From assembly GCA_046290815.1 (NCBI GenBank), contig JBKBUF010000003.1, forward strand, positions 133,561 to 197,560: a DNA stretch of 64,000 nt. Reading direction: 5' to 3'. A program made the position numbers and the translations under genes. Shown here in pieces: positions 53,994 through 63,556 of this stretch. The notes under the pieces are model-generated. The model saw only the letters and a list, made by a program, of their open reading frames with translations, searched no databases and was not told the DNA's origin. Origin of the DNA: JBKBUF01 sp046290815. GTDB lineage: Bacteria; Bacteroidota; Bacteroidia; Cytophagales; Cytophagaceae. The first letter of the stretch is position 1, and the number at the start of each line of letters is the position of its first letter.

Positions 53994-55739
53994 ATGAGAC
54001 AGTTTTTTAAGTTTGTGTTTGCCACCGTTACAGGGATTTTTCTTTTTTTAATTATTATAGTTGTTCTTCTTTCAGTTTTATCAGGTAAAAAAGAAGAAAT
54101 ATCAGATAATACAGTATTAAGATTAGACCTTAATAAAAGAATTGTTGAAAGGCAGACAGACAATCTTTTTGCCTTTATAGGATCACCTTTCGGAGATTCA
54201 GAGGGTGCAACAGGTTTGCTTGAACTCAGAAGAGCAATTGCAAGAGCAAAAGCTGATAATAAAATCAAAGGTATTCTTTTAAGAACTTATGATGTTCATA
54301 TCGGTGCTGCCACTTTAGAAGAACTACGGAATCAGCTGATTGATTTTAAAGAATCAGGAAAGTTTCTGGTAGCTTATTCAGACTCCTACAATGAAGCAGG
54401 ATATTACCTTTCTTCCATCGCTGATCAGATTTTTTTGCCTGAACAAGGACTTCTTGAATTTGACGGATTGAGTGCAGAGCTAATGTTCTTTAAGAAAACA
54501 CTAGAGAAGCTTGAGTTAAAACCAGAAATATTTAAAGTCGGAGAGTTTAAAAGTGCTGTAGAACCTCTTATCAGAGAGGATATGAGTGAGGAGAATAAGC
54601 TACAAATGTCCTCACTGCTAAATTCTTTTCATAATCACTTTCTTATAAATATTGCAGCAGCCAGGGGAGTGAATGTTTCTTCTTTAAAAAATCTGTCAGA
54701 TTCTTTGCTTATCCAGACTGCAGAAGATGCATTAACCAATAAGCTTATTACTGATGTAGGATATTTCAGCAATGTGGAGGATTTTCTAAGGGCGAGGCTG
54801 AATTTACCTGAAAAGGAAAAAATAAACTATGTCGGATACTCTTCACTTATCAATGGAAAATATGATTCTGACAGGAAAGAAGGCAAGAACAGAATTGCTG
54901 TGATTTTTGCAAATGGTAGTATTGAGCAGGGAGAAGGCCGTGTTTCAAGCATAGGATCAGAGACTTTTTCCAAAGAAATAAGGAAAGCAAGAGAAGATGA
55001 TGATGTAAAAGCAATAGTACTTAGAATTAATTCTCCCGGTGGTAGCGCATTGGCATCTGATATTATCTGGAATGAAGTAGCAAAATGCGAGAAACCAATC
55101 ATAGCATCTATGGGTGATGTAGCAGCATCCGGTGGATATTACATTGCTATGGCTTGCGATACTATTATAGCCAATCCGACAACTGTTACAGGTTCAATCG
55201 GGGTGTTCGGAGTATATCTCCAGACAAAAGATTTTCTTAATAACAAACTGGGAATTACTGTTGACAGAGTGAAAACCAGTCCTTATGCAGATCTTGGTTC
55301 AGTCACACGTGAGATGACAACTTATGAAAGACAGGTAATACAAAAGCAGGTGGATAGAATTTATGAGGTGTTTGTAAATAAAGCCGCAGAAGGCAGAAAG
55401 ATTTCTGCCGATGAAATCAAAACTGTAGCAGAAGGCAGAGTATGGTCAGGAAATCAGGCTAAAGAGATTAAACTTACGGATATTAATGGCGGACTGGAGG
55501 ATGCCATAAAACTTGCTGCATCTAAAGCCGGCATTGAAGATAACTTTACAACAGTGTATCTGCCTGATATTAAGATTCCTTTCCTCAGACAAATGTTGTT
55601 GGATATGGGTTCGGAAGATGAATCTGTATTTTTGCAGAAAGAATTTGGTCAATTTTATCCGTATATTAGATCTTTAAAAGAAGTTGAAAAGCTGGAAGGC
55701 GTTCAGGCTCTGATGCCTTACCAATTAATATTCAAATAA
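53994..55739 (+). CDS. sppA: Signal peptide peptidase SppA (67-kDa type)
   Basis: 581 residues with one N-terminal membrane anchor (about 8-30) and two tandem S49 halves. The catalytic dyad is split: Lys186 in VGEFKSAVEP in the first half and Ser379 in DVAASGGYYIAM in the second. This is the pattern of E. coli SppA, which degrades leftover signal peptides on the outer face of the inner membrane. The length and both residues argue for an active enzyme. Only 5 bp separate its stop from bioB, so it probably heads the biotin transcript. Confidence 0.95.
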   Translation: MRQFFKFVFATVTGIFLFLIIIVVLLSVLSGKKEEISDNTVLRLDLNKRIVERQTDNLFAFIGSPFGDSEGATGLLELRRAIARAKADNKIKGILLRTYDVHIGAATLEELRNQLIDFKESGKFLVAYSDSYNEAGYYLSSIADQIFLPEQGLLEFDGLSAELMFFKKTLEKLELKPEIFKVGEFKSAVEPLIREDMSEENKLQMSSLLNSFHNHFLINIAAARGVNVSSLKNLSDSLLIQTAEDALTNKLITDVGYFSNVEDFLRARLNLPEKEKINYVGYSSLINGKYDSDRKEGKNRIAVIFANGSIEQGEGRVSSIGSETFSKEIRKAREDDDVKAIVLRINSPGGSALASDIIWNEVAKCEKPIIASMGDVAASGGYYIAMACDTIIANPTTVTGSIGVFGVYLQTKDFLNNKLGITVDRVKTSPYADLGSVTREMTTYERQVIQKQVDRIYEVFVNKAAEGRKISADEIKTVAEGRVWSGNQAKEIKLTDINGGLEDAIKLAASKAGIEDNFTTVYLPDIKIPFLRQMLLDMGSEDESVFLQKEFGQFYPYIRSLKEVEKLEGVQALMPYQLIFK

Positions 55740-55744
55740 TCACC

Positions 55745-56752
55745 ATGACACAAATCAGAAACAATTGGACAAGAGAAGAGATCGCTGAAATTTATAACAG
55801 CCCTATTCTTGACCTGATGTACAGATCAGCCACAGTTCACAGACAATATCACGACGGGCAGGAGGTACAGGTATGTACACTTTTATCAGTAAAAACAGGA
55901 GGATGCCCTGAAGATTGCGCTTATTGTCCTCAGGCAGCCAGGTACCATACGGACGTAAAGGTACACAAACTGATGGAAACAGAGGAGGTACTTAATGCTG
56001 CTAAAGATGCGAAGGAGAACGGAAGTACCAGATTTTGCATGGGTGCAGCATGGAGGGAAGTAAGAGACAACAGAGATTTCGACAGAGTGTTGGATATGGT
56101 GAAAGGTGTAAGCAGTATGGGTATGGAAGTATGCTGCACGTTGGGAATGCTTACAGAGGAGCAGGCACAAAAGCTAAAGGATGCAGGTTTATATGCCTAC
56201 AATCACAATCTTGATACCAGTGAAGAACATTACGGAGAAATCATAAGCACACGTACTTATAAAGACAGACTTGATACAATAGAAAATGCTAGAAAAGTAA
56301 AGCTGTCAGTATGTTCAGGGGGGATCATCGGAATGGGTGAGTCACATACTGATCGAATAGGTATGCTACATACACTTGCGACTTTACCTGTGCACCCTGA
56401 ATCAGTTCCGGTAAACGCGCTGGTGCCGGTGGAAGGAACTCCCCTGGAGAAACAGCCAAGAGTTTCCGTATGGGAAATGATAAGAATGATAGCAACTGCA
56501 AGAATCATTATGCCTAAAGCAATGGTTAGACTATCTGCAGGAAGGGTAACTATGACTACTGAAGAGCAGGCTTTGTGCTTTATGGCAGGTGCCAATTCAA
56601 TTTTCTCAGGAGAGAAACTTCTTACCACCGCAAACCCCGAAGTTGATAAAGATAAGGAAATGTTCCAGATCTTAAATCTGAAGCCGAGAAAGTCATTCAA
56701 AGATGCGGAAACACCGGCTATACATTTCGAACAGATTCCTCTCAAAAGCTAA
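55745..56752 (+). CDS. bioB: Biotin synthase
   Basis: 335 residues. Radical-SAM cluster Cys54-x3-Cys58-x2-Cys61 (GGCPEDCAYCPQA), then ENGSTRFCMGAAWRE with the next conserved Cys, YNHNLDTSEEHY near 157-168, and the ASAGRVTM-like LSAGRVTMTTEEQ whose Arg binds the [2Fe-2S] cluster. It inserts sulfur into dethiobiotin. It is second in the sppA-bioB-bioF-bioD-bioA array. Confidence 0.97.
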   Translation: MTQIRNNWTREEIAEIYNSPILDLMYRSATVHRQYHDGQEVQVCTLLSVKTGGCPEDCAYCPQAARYHTDVKVHKLMETEEVLNAAKDAKENGSTRFCMGAAWREVRDNRDFDRVLDMVKGVSSMGMEVCCTLGMLTEEQAQKLKDAGLYAYNHNLDTSEEHYGEIISTRTYKDRLDTIENARKVKLSVCSGGIIGMGESHTDRIGMLHTLATLPVHPESVPVNALVPVEGTPLEKQPRVSVWEMIRMIATARIIMPKAMVRLSAGRVTMTTEEQALCFMAGANSIFSGEKLLTTANPEVDKDKEMFQILNLKPRKSFKDAETPAIHFEQIPLKS

Positions 56753-56790
56753 TTTGTTAGCAAAATATTGCCGGATTAATCGGTTAGGCC

Positions 56791-57909
56791 ATGGAGAAAT
56801 TAATTTCCAAACTAAAGCAGCGCGAGGAAGAGGGGAATTTAAGAAGACTTACTGCAAGGGTTGGATTGATTGACTTTTTCTCTAACGATTATCTTGGTCT
56901 TGCTAAATCAGCAGAGCTAGCTGATGCGATCCATAATGAATTTTGTAAGGTAAAAGGAAATCTTAACGGCTCGACAGGGTCAAGATTGCTAAGTGGCAAC
57001 AACGATTATGTTCAGCAACTGGAACAAAAACTCAGTAAACTGTTCAATGCTGAATCCGCATTAATTTTTAATTCCGGATACAATGCTAACCTATCTATAC
57101 TTTCTGCAGTTCCGCAGAAAGACGATACTATTTTGTATGACGAACTCATTCATGCAAGTTTGAAAGAAGGAGCTAGGCTTAGCTTCGCCCAAAGATTTTC
57201 CTTTCGTCATAATGATCCGGATGATCTTGAGAAAAAGATTAAGAAATCAAAAGGAGATGTTTTTATAGTTGTTGAAAGTATTTATTCCATGGATGGGGAT
57301 AAAGTGCCATTACAAGATTTTATAACCATTGCGGAGAAATATGGAGCTCATATCATATTGGATGAAGCGCACAGTACAGGATTGTTGGGTAAACATGGTA
57401 ATGGAATGGCATGTGAACTGGGTGTAGAAGATAAAATATTTGCAAGAGTATATACTTTCGGGAAAGCCATGGGTATACATGGTGCATGTATCGCCGGTTC
57501 AAAAGTGCTAAGCGATTATCTGATAAACTTTGCCAGACCATTTATTTATACAACATCTTTACCTCCGCACAGTCTTATAGCTATTGACAAAGCCTTTGAA
57601 TATATCAGAGCTAATGCACAGCTGTCAGAAAGGATTAAAGAAAAAATCAAACTATTCAAAACCTGTGCAAGTGATGAACTAAAACAAATTTTGCTGGACA
57701 GTGATAGTCCCATACAGGTACTGAGGATAGAAGGCAATACGAGAGCTAAATCTGCGGCAGCAAGATTAACAGAAAGAGGATTTGATGTGAGGGCAATACT
57801 TTCTCCCACAGTGAAACAAGGAGAAGAAAGACTGAGAATATGTTTACATCTTTTCAATACCGATGAAGAAATTATAGATCTTGTAAACTGTATTAAGGAG
57901 GTTTTGTGA
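56791..57909 (+). CDS. bioF: 8-amino-7-oxononanoate synthase
   Basis: 372 residues. PLP-dependent alpha-oxoamine synthase: FFSNDYLGLA near 29-38, GSTGSRLLSGN near 60-70, DEAHSTG (191-197) stacking and holding PLP, and the Schiff-base Lys225 in TFGKAMG. It condenses pimeloyl-thioester with alanine to KAPA. BioF, KBL and other members look alike, but the biotin neighbours settle the role. Its stop overlaps the bioD start by 4 bp. Confidence 0.95.
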   Translation: MEKLISKLKQREEEGNLRRLTARVGLIDFFSNDYLGLAKSAELADAIHNEFCKVKGNLNGSTGSRLLSGNNDYVQQLEQKLSKLFNAESALIFNSGYNANLSILSAVPQKDDTILYDELIHASLKEGARLSFAQRFSFRHNDPDDLEKKIKKSKGDVFIVVESIYSMDGDKVPLQDFITIAEKYGAHIILDEAHSTGLLGKHGNGMACELGVEDKIFARVYTFGKAMGIHGACIAGSKVLSDYLINFARPFIYTTSLPPHSLIAIDKAFEYIRANAQLSERIKEKIKLFKTCASDELKQILLDSDSPIQVLRIEGNTRAKSAAARLTERGFDVRAILSPTVKQGEERLRICLHLFNTDEEIIDLVNCIKEVL

Positions 57910-58523
57910 AAAAGTATTTTGTAACTGCCATACATACTGACAGTGGAAAAACATTGGTGAGTGCTATACTTACACAAGCACTGCAGGCTGATTACTGGAA
58001 ACCTGTACAGACAGGTTCTGATTATAGAGATGCAGATACAGTGAAGAGGTTGTTAAATAATAATCATTCCATCATACATGATGAAGCATATCTGTTGAAA
58101 GCCCCAAAATCCCCGCATGCGGCTGCAGCTATGGAAGGGAAGCTTATTGACATAGATAATATCACCTTACCTATTACTGATGGTAACAATCTTGTAATTG
58201 AAGGGGCAGGAGGGGTACTTGTACCTTTAAATGATAAACATTTTGTAATAGACCTTGCAGAAAAGTTTGATGCTGAAGTGATACTGGTTTCCAATATATA
58301 CCTGGGAAGCATCAACCATACTTTGCTTACTATACAGGAGTTAAAAAGAAGAAATGCGAAAGTGAAAGGGATAATTTTTAACGGAGAGCGTGATAAATAT
58401 ACTGAGGATATTATTCTCAAACATTCAGGTTATAAATGTTTGCTTAGAATTGATAAAGAAGAATCGATTAGTGAAGTAGAAGTAACCAAATATGCAATTA
58501 AACTTTTCGATAACTGGGAGTAA
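57906..58523 (+). CDS. bioD: Dethiobiotin synthetase
   Basis: 205 residues starting at GTG, fixed by the 4 bp overlap with bioF. The P-loop is altered to AIHTDSGKT (Lys15) instead of the usual GTDTGVGKT but keeps GKT. KPVQTGSDYRDADT near 33-46 and VIEGAGGVLVPL near 98-109 are diagnostic. It closes the ureido ring of dethiobiotin from DAPA, CO2 and ATP. The bioA start follows its stop directly (TAAATG). Confidence 0.94.
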   Translation: MKKYFVTAIHTDSGKTLVSAILTQALQADYWKPVQTGSDYRDADTVKRLLNNNHSIIHDEAYLLKAPKSPHAAAAMEGKLIDIDNITLPITDGNNLVIEGAGGVLVPLNDKHFVIDLAEKFDAEVILVSNIYLGSINHTLLTIQELKRRNAKVKGIIFNGERDKYTEDIILKHSGYKCLLRIDKEESISEVEVTKYAIKLFDNWE

Positions 58524-59798
58524 ATGAACTTACCTGAAGATTTTGATAAGCATCATATCTGGCATCCATATTCTCCTATTTCTCATCCTAAAGAAAACAT
58601 TGAGGTAGAAAGAGCACAAGGAGCATATATATATGCCAAAGATGGCAGAAGATTCATAGATGCTATTTCATCATGGTGGGTCAATTTGCATGGACACAGT
58701 CATCCATATATTGCGGAGAAGATATATGAGCAGGCACTCAAAGCTGAACATGTTATTTTCGCCGGTTTTACTCATGAGCCTGCATTGAAAATTTCCTACA
58801 GACTTTTACAGCTATTTCCTTATTTAAAGCGGGTGTTTTTTTCCGATAATGGAAGTACAGCTGTGGAAGTGGCCTTAAAAATGAGTCTGCAATATTGGCA
58901 GTTGCAGAATAAGCCCAGGAAAAAAATTATTGCACTTGAAGGAGCATTTCATGGTGATACTTTCGGTGCTATGGCAGTAAGCGAGAGAGGAATTTTTACC
59001 AATGTTTTTTCTGATTTGTTGTTTGACGTTAGTTTTATTCCCTTTCCTTCCAAACAAAATGAAGAAGCAAGTATCCTCCGATTAGAGGAAGAATTGAAGT
59101 CAGGAGAGGCTGCTTGTTTTATTTATGAGCCCTTACTCCAAGGCGCTGCTGGCATGAGATGTTATAGTCCGGAAGTTTTGGATAAAATGATTGCACTGTG
59201 CAACAGCTATGGAACATTGTGTATTGCTGATGAAATATTTACAGGCTTTGGCAGAACGGGGAAAAATTTTGCCTCCGATTATCTGAGCAATAAGCCCGAT
59301 CTGGTTTGCCTGTCTAAAGGACTGACCGGAGGGACAATGCCAATGAGTATTACAATTTGTTCTGAAAAAGTAGAAAAGCCATTTTTGTATAAAGAAGGAT
59401 CTGTCAACCTGTTTTACCACGGCCATTCCTTCACCGGCAACCCATTGGCCTGTGCTGCTGCCAATGCCAGCCTGGATCTTTTGCTTGAAGAAAATTGTCA
59501 GAAACGAATCAAAAACATTGAGGAATCCCATAAATCCTTCCTGAATAAGATCTTACCTGATAAAAAAATATTGAGAGCTGAATCGCTGGGAGTTATGCTG
59601 GCTATAGAGCTTAAAACCTTGGAAAAAACCGGCTATCTGAACTCCATAAAGGAATTTTTAACCAACTTTTTTCTAAACAAGGGAATCTTAATCCGGCCAT
59701 TGGGAAATGTGATATATTTTCTTCCGCCATATAATATAGAAGAACAGGATATTTATTATATTTATAATGCTATAGAAGAGTTATTGGAAGAAATCTGA
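58524..59798 (+). CDS. bioA: Adenosylmethionine-8-amino-7-oxononanoate transaminase
   Basis: 424 residues. Class III aminotransferase: HIWHPYSPI at 11-19, AISSWWVNLHGHSHP near 47-61, LEGAFHGDTFGAM near 138-150, DEIFTGFGRTG (236-246) and PLP Lys265 in CLSKGLTGG. The N-terminal WHPY and SSWW motifs are specific to BioA. It converts KAPA to DAPA using SAM. Last gene of the array. The pimeloyl-forming genes bioC and bioH are not in the window. Confidence 0.96.
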   Translation: MNLPEDFDKHHIWHPYSPISHPKENIEVERAQGAYIYAKDGRRFIDAISSWWVNLHGHSHPYIAEKIYEQALKAEHVIFAGFTHEPALKISYRLLQLFPYLKRVFFSDNGSTAVEVALKMSLQYWQLQNKPRKKIIALEGAFHGDTFGAMAVSERGIFTNVFSDLLFDVSFIPFPSKQNEEASILRLEEELKSGEAACFIYEPLLQGAAGMRCYSPEVLDKMIALCNSYGTLCIADEIFTGFGRTGKNFASDYLSNKPDLVCLSKGLTGGTMPMSITICSEKVEKPFLYKEGSVNLFYHGHSFTGNPLACAAANASLDLLLEENCQKRIKNIEESHKSFLNKILPDKKILRAESLGVMLAIELKTLEKTGYLNSIKEFLTNFFLNKGILIRPLGNVIYFLPPYNIEEQDIYYIYNAIEELLEEI

Positions 59799-59864
59799 TA
59801 TTTTAAACATTTCAGGCTTTTTTAGCGTACCAATTATCAATATAATTCGATAAAACTCCCGAAA

Positions 59865-61427
59865 TTGAGAATAGCTTTACTTATCATATTCCTAATATTT
59901 TCTTTGCCAGGCCTTTTTGCACAGGGATTGGTAACCATGCAGCCTTTTTCCATAGCCACCGGAAATCTTGAACCTGATGGTAGGCGAGATGCATTGCAAA
60001 TTTCCCCTAATGAATTTGTAACCCTTGCAAAAACTAAGGGTGGAACATTTGGTCCGTCAGAGTATGCCCTGGAAAAGTTTGATTTTAATCTCAAGTCTCA
60101 GTTTAAGGTTCTGATAAATGTAGGAGAGGAAGAAGATCCTAAGGAGATCTATTTTAACGGCAAAGAGATTGTGGTTTTTACAGTAGTACATGAAAATGCC
60201 AAAAAGACTTCTAAGCTTTTGGCCTATGGTTTCTCTTCGGTGGATGGAAGTAAACAATGGGATAAGGTATTGGATGAATTTAAAGTGAACGAATTTGCTG
60301 CTGTAAAATTTAAAGGAGCAGTTAGAGAGAGTTTCGAGAATTGCGTTAGCTCCTGTGTTACTAAAAATTATGTTACCCCTTTCAATTATCAATACGAGAT
60401 TAAATTTTCACCGGATAATAAAAAAGTACTCACCTACATATATGATTACAGCCAACGTAACCTGGTGGCTAATGTAAAGTTGTTTGATAAGGAACTTAAC
60501 CAGCTGGAGTCCGATATGATTCCAATTGATAATAACTTTACCAGTTACGGATTGTACCCGAATAATAAGGGAGATGTGTTTATTTTAAATGCTGACAGGC
60601 TGGGCAGGATTGTACTAATACAATATAATCTGCCTTCTAAAAGTAATAAATTGCTTGACTTGCAGTATACCTCTGCAAACAGAGAAGGGCTTGTTCTCAA
60701 ACTCTTAAATGATAATGTGGCTTATGTAGCAAGTGTTTGTACAAAAGATAAGAAGTTGCTGGGCATCCTTTATGCAAAGTTTGATTTTAAGCAGAATGTG
60801 ATCGATAAGATTAATTATCATGAGATCAGTGATGCAATGCGACAGACAGTTTCTCTTATGAGAAACTCCATGAAGAGTTTGCCCGGAGATGAAACCTGGA
60901 GGAATTTCCATATTACCGATTTTCATGTCAATGAATATGAGAAAATAGTTCTTGTAATGGAGAAGAGAGAGATTGTGGCAATGGGGTATGACAATAGCCA
61001 GGCAAGTGATGTCAATGAACCAGAGAAATGGAAGGAAAAAACTGCCAGAGTAAATGTGGAAGGCTTGCTACTGTTTTCCTGGAACAAAGATGATGAGTTG
61101 CTTTGGGAAAATGTTTATCTGAAATCACAGATGACAGACGTGACTTCCGGTTTGCTAAGTTCTTCTTATTCTATGCATATTACAGACGAAGGAAAAATAA
61201 GACTGGTGTACCCTTCTGCCAACAGCGCTGCTGGAATTATGAATACCATCAACTATCTGGAGTATGATGAGCTTACAGGAAACAAGGTTAAAGAAATTCA
61301 ATTACAAAACGATGAAGGATTGTCTATGCTTAGAAGCTATACTTTATGGACTGAAGATAAAATTGTGGTGGCAGGCAGAAAAGGATTGTTGGGGAAGAAG
61401 TCGTTTATAGGCTTGTATAAGTTTTGA
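59865..61427 (+). CDS. Exported protein of unknown function, probably beta-propeller-like
   Basis: 520 residues beginning at TTG (59865). The signal peptide runs through LLIIFLIFSLPGLFAQG and no ATG fits. The mature part is beta-rich with repeated short strands and Asn/Asp-Gly turns, suggestive of a propeller, but without clear SBBP or Kelch motifs. Two cysteines near 165-169 (FENCVSSC) could bond. It follows bioA by 66 bp and might share its transcript. I do not recognise it. Confidence 0.75.
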   Translation: MRIALLIIFLIFSLPGLFAQGLVTMQPFSIATGNLEPDGRRDALQISPNEFVTLAKTKGGTFGPSEYALEKFDFNLKSQFKVLINVGEEEDPKEIYFNGKEIVVFTVVHENAKKTSKLLAYGFSSVDGSKQWDKVLDEFKVNEFAAVKFKGAVRESFENCVSSCVTKNYVTPFNYQYEIKFSPDNKKVLTYIYDYSQRNLVANVKLFDKELNQLESDMIPIDNNFTSYGLYPNNKGDVFILNADRLGRIVLIQYNLPSKSNKLLDLQYTSANREGLVLKLLNDNVAYVASVCTKDKKLLGILYAKFDFKQNVIDKINYHEISDAMRQTVSLMRNSMKSLPGDETWRNFHITDFHVNEYEKIVLVMEKREIVAMGYDNSQASDVNEPEKWKEKTARVNVEGLLLFSWNKDDELLWENVYLKSQMTDVTSGLLSSSYSMHITDEGKIRLVYPSANSAAGIMNTINYLEYDELTGNKVKEIQLQNDEGLSMLRSYTLWTEDKIVVAGRKGLLGKKSFIGLYKF

Positions 61428-61431
61428 AAAT

Positions 61432-61455
61432 GTGTTAAAGTGTTAATGTGTTAGG
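61432..61455. repeat. Three GTGTTNNN octads
   Basis: GTGTTAAA-GTGTTAAT-GTGTTAGG, directly after the stop codon of the exported protein. These are the same octads as between ku and ligD. Downstream, GGGCTGC and GCAGCCC (about 61485-61525) could form a weak stem, but without a T-run. Confidence 0.7.
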
Positions 61456-61549
61456 GTGGTGGAGAGTAAGATTTTTGTGACTGGGGCTGCCGGTCATTTT
61501 TAGTTTCAGTGATGCAGCCCTGATCAGCATCATAATGTTAGGCATGAAT

Positions 61550-61939
61550 TTATTCAATAATAAAGTCCAATTCTCCTTCTGATATTTCTTTTGTTACCTG
61601 ATTAATTTTTCCATTTTTATCCTTAAAATTAATTATTACTGATTTTCCTCTTTTATTATACTTCAAGGTAAAATCATCTTGTCTTAATAATATTTCCGAA
61701 TGAAATGACCCATGAATAGGCATCCAGCCATTAGTATGTTTATTAAAAAATTCAATTAATCTTTTTCCTTTAATTGAATTCATTTCTATCATTTCATTTT
61801 TTCTATTAATTGCTGTGATGGAATCTATAATGATTAATTCTACAGGCTTTTTATTGTCAATAATTTCGTTGAAAGATATTGTTGAACAAGAAGTGCCTAA
61901 TAAAAAAAGTAACAGGAGGAAATTAGTTTTAATTTTCAT
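61550..61939 (-). CDS. Small putative lipoprotein of unknown function
   Basis: 129 residues if started at ATG 61939, which gives a clean lipoprotein signal (NFLLLLFLLGTSC, Cys18). The longer start at 61969 adds ten residues before the signal. The mature part is Lys- and Ile-rich without recognisable motifs. It overlaps the preceding gene by 11 bp, so the two are probably coupled. It is the last of a three-gene minus-strand cassette that looks even more AT-rich than the rest of the window. Confidence 0.65.
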   Translation of the reverse strand: MKIKTNFLLLLFLLGTSCSTISFNEIIDNKKPVELIIIDSITAINRKNEMIEMNSIKGKRLIEFFNKHTNGWMPIHGSFHSEILLRQDDFTLKYNKRGKSVIINFKDKNGKINQVTKEISEGELDFIIE

Positions 61940-62645
61940 TTTTCCGAAGGGTATTAAATATATCAACATCTATAGCCTCGATATTATGTAAATTGCCCAG
62001 ACTAAGATAGGCACCTTCATTAAAATCATCAAGAGTATATATGGAAAACACTTCATTATTGAATGTTTTCCCAATAAGATTATGCAGTGTATTTGGGTCC
62101 TGATAAAAATAGAAACTCAAGTGATCGGAGAGGTATATACCGAATACTTTTTCGCGGCAGCTATCATTGATATGCTGTATTAATATATTGAAATCATAAA
62201 AACATATATTTTCCGGGCAGGAAATTATCTTTTTATTATCAGTAAATTTGAATTCGTTTGGATCAAGATATTCTGAAGAAATGGAAGTGTAATCAATTAT
62301 CAGGTCTTTTATATTTTCAGGCCATTGGGCAGAATAAATTAACTTTTTTCCTTTATCAAAATCAAAGCGGATTGTTCCTTTTGAAGGGTAGGGTTCTTCA
62401 CTTAAATTCTTGATATCACCTTTTTCTTCATCTGTTTGTTCAATCAAGTTAATCTTAAAAGTATTACTAATCTTTCGGAGCGTATACCATATAGGTGCAA
62501 AAAGATATGTTGCTGGCTTGTGTGGATTGGGCTTAAAGAATGAAAATAACCCTCTTATAATCTCCGAGGGAAATTTAAAGAATATAATAACCAGAGCGAT
62601 TATAAGAAGAATAGCAACCAGGTTGATTAAGGGGAAGGATTCCAT
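61929..62645 (-). CDS. Membrane-anchored protein of unknown function
   Basis: 238 residues with one N-terminal membrane segment (about 8-25) and a mostly polar, Asp/Asn-rich remainder with the phrases APIWYTLRKIS and FDFDKGKKLIY. I do not recognise a family. The start overlaps the previous stop by one base (TAATG), typical of coupled translation. It is the middle gene of the cassette with the putative lipoprotein and the multi-pass membrane protein. Confidence 0.7.
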   Translation of the reverse strand: MESFPLINLVAILLIIALVIIFFKFPSEIIRGLFSFFKPNPHKPATYLFAPIWYTLRKISNTFKINLIEQTDEEKGDIKNLSEEPYPSKGTIRFDFDKGKKLIYSAQWPENIKDLIIDYTSISSEYLDPNEFKFTDNKKIISCPENICFYDFNILIQHINDSCREKVFGIYLSDHLSFYFYQDPNTLHNLIGKTFNNEVFSIYTLDDFNEGAYLSLGNLHNIEAIDVDIFNTLRKNEN

Positions 62646-63229
62646 TAGGGCATGTATTTAATTAATTCAAAAGAGTGTCTTATTATAAATAATAATCCTT
62701 GTGCCAATATTACCAAGATCATATTTCTTTCTCCAATATTTTTGGTTGAATTATTTAAAATAATAGTTCCTGAAATAGCTACGATAGGATAGTTGATCAA
62801 TTTTGCATACCATATTGATTCAGTTGACAGATTAATAACAAATAATAATTGAATTAATAAAGCTATTCCTAATAATAAACGGTAGAGGTAATTAGGTTTA
62901 CTATCTGGTGATAAATAATTTTTTATTAATAGAAAACTTGCTACTATATGTCCTATCACTCCAATCATTATCATAGGACCTGAACCGGGCCAATGTAAAA
63001 TTCGAAACAAAGATCCTGTTAATGAAAATATCTCAAGAAAAATCGGTATAGAATATAAGATGTATTTCTTTCCATTTTGGATAATTAAATAAACTATTAA
63101 TAATACTAATGCTAAAGATGAGGACATTATAATTTGTAGTCCGAAATCGACATCTAACTGTTTTAGAATTCTTCCAACTAAGTTTAGTAACAATGGAAGG
63201 GCAAATAGAATTTTATTGCTGGGTTTCAT
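62645..63229 (-). CDS. Multi-pass membrane protein of unknown function
   Basis: About 194 residues from ATG 63229; a longer start at 63295 adds 22 polar residues and seems less likely. Six or so hydrophobic segments run through the sequence, with the phrase RILHWPGSGPMIMIGVIGH near the middle. The HWPGSG loop is reminiscent of small GldL-like or gliding-associated membrane proteins, where a similar short sequence occurs, but the match is too short to name it. First gene of the three-gene cassette. Confidence 0.7.
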   Translation of the reverse strand: MKPSNKILFALPLLLNLVGRILKQLDVDFGLQIIMSSSLALVLLIVYLIIQNGKKYILYSIPIFLEIFSLTGSLFRILHWPGSGPMIMIGVIGHIVASFLLIKNYLSPDSKPNYLYRLLLGIALLIQLLFVINLSTESIWYAKLINYPIVAISGTIILNNSTKNIGERNMILVILAQGLLFIIRHSFELIKYMP

Positions 63230-63415
63230 TTTTATGACCACTAACGGTTCTGGTTGTAGACTGTGGAGGACTTGTACGAGCGTCACTATCCTCATTCACA
63301 AAAGCCAGCACGCCTTATAAAAACAATAAATTGTGCGGGTTTTAAAGCTCTACAGTCAACTATTCCACATCAACCTGCACTGGATACAAACCTAATGTTA
63401 TGTGTTGCCATTACA

Positions 63416-63556
63416 TTAGTCTCCATAAAATTTCAAATAAGTATGAAGGTCCTTTTTACATTCTTCCGCAATTTTGATTGATTCATCAATTGATTCTTTA
63501 TCTACAGCTAATTCAGTTTTAAGGAGGTTCAAATCTGAAATTAAGTCATTTAACAT
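63416..63556 (-). CDS. Possible 46-residue helical protein
   Basis: ATG at 63556, stop at 63416, with a TAG stop 24 bp upstream in frame. The predicted peptide is strongly amphipathic and charged (MLNDLISDLNLLKTELAVDK, then a SIDESIKIAEEC segment), unlike random translation of AT-rich DNA. No homologue can be named. It could be the remnant of a longer gene or a small protein. Confidence 0.4.
   Translation of the reverse strand: MLNDLISDLNLLKTELAVDKESIDESIKIAEECKKDLHTYLKFYGD

Noticed and set aside
56257..56745. 162-residue minus-strand ORF within bioB
   Set aside because: bioB on the plus strand is unmistakable, and the antisense frame has no family features.
63263..63481. 72-residue plus-strand ORF near the right end
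   Set aside because: Composition is unremarkable, and it overlaps the leader of the minus-strand cassette and the better-looking small ORF at 63416-63556.
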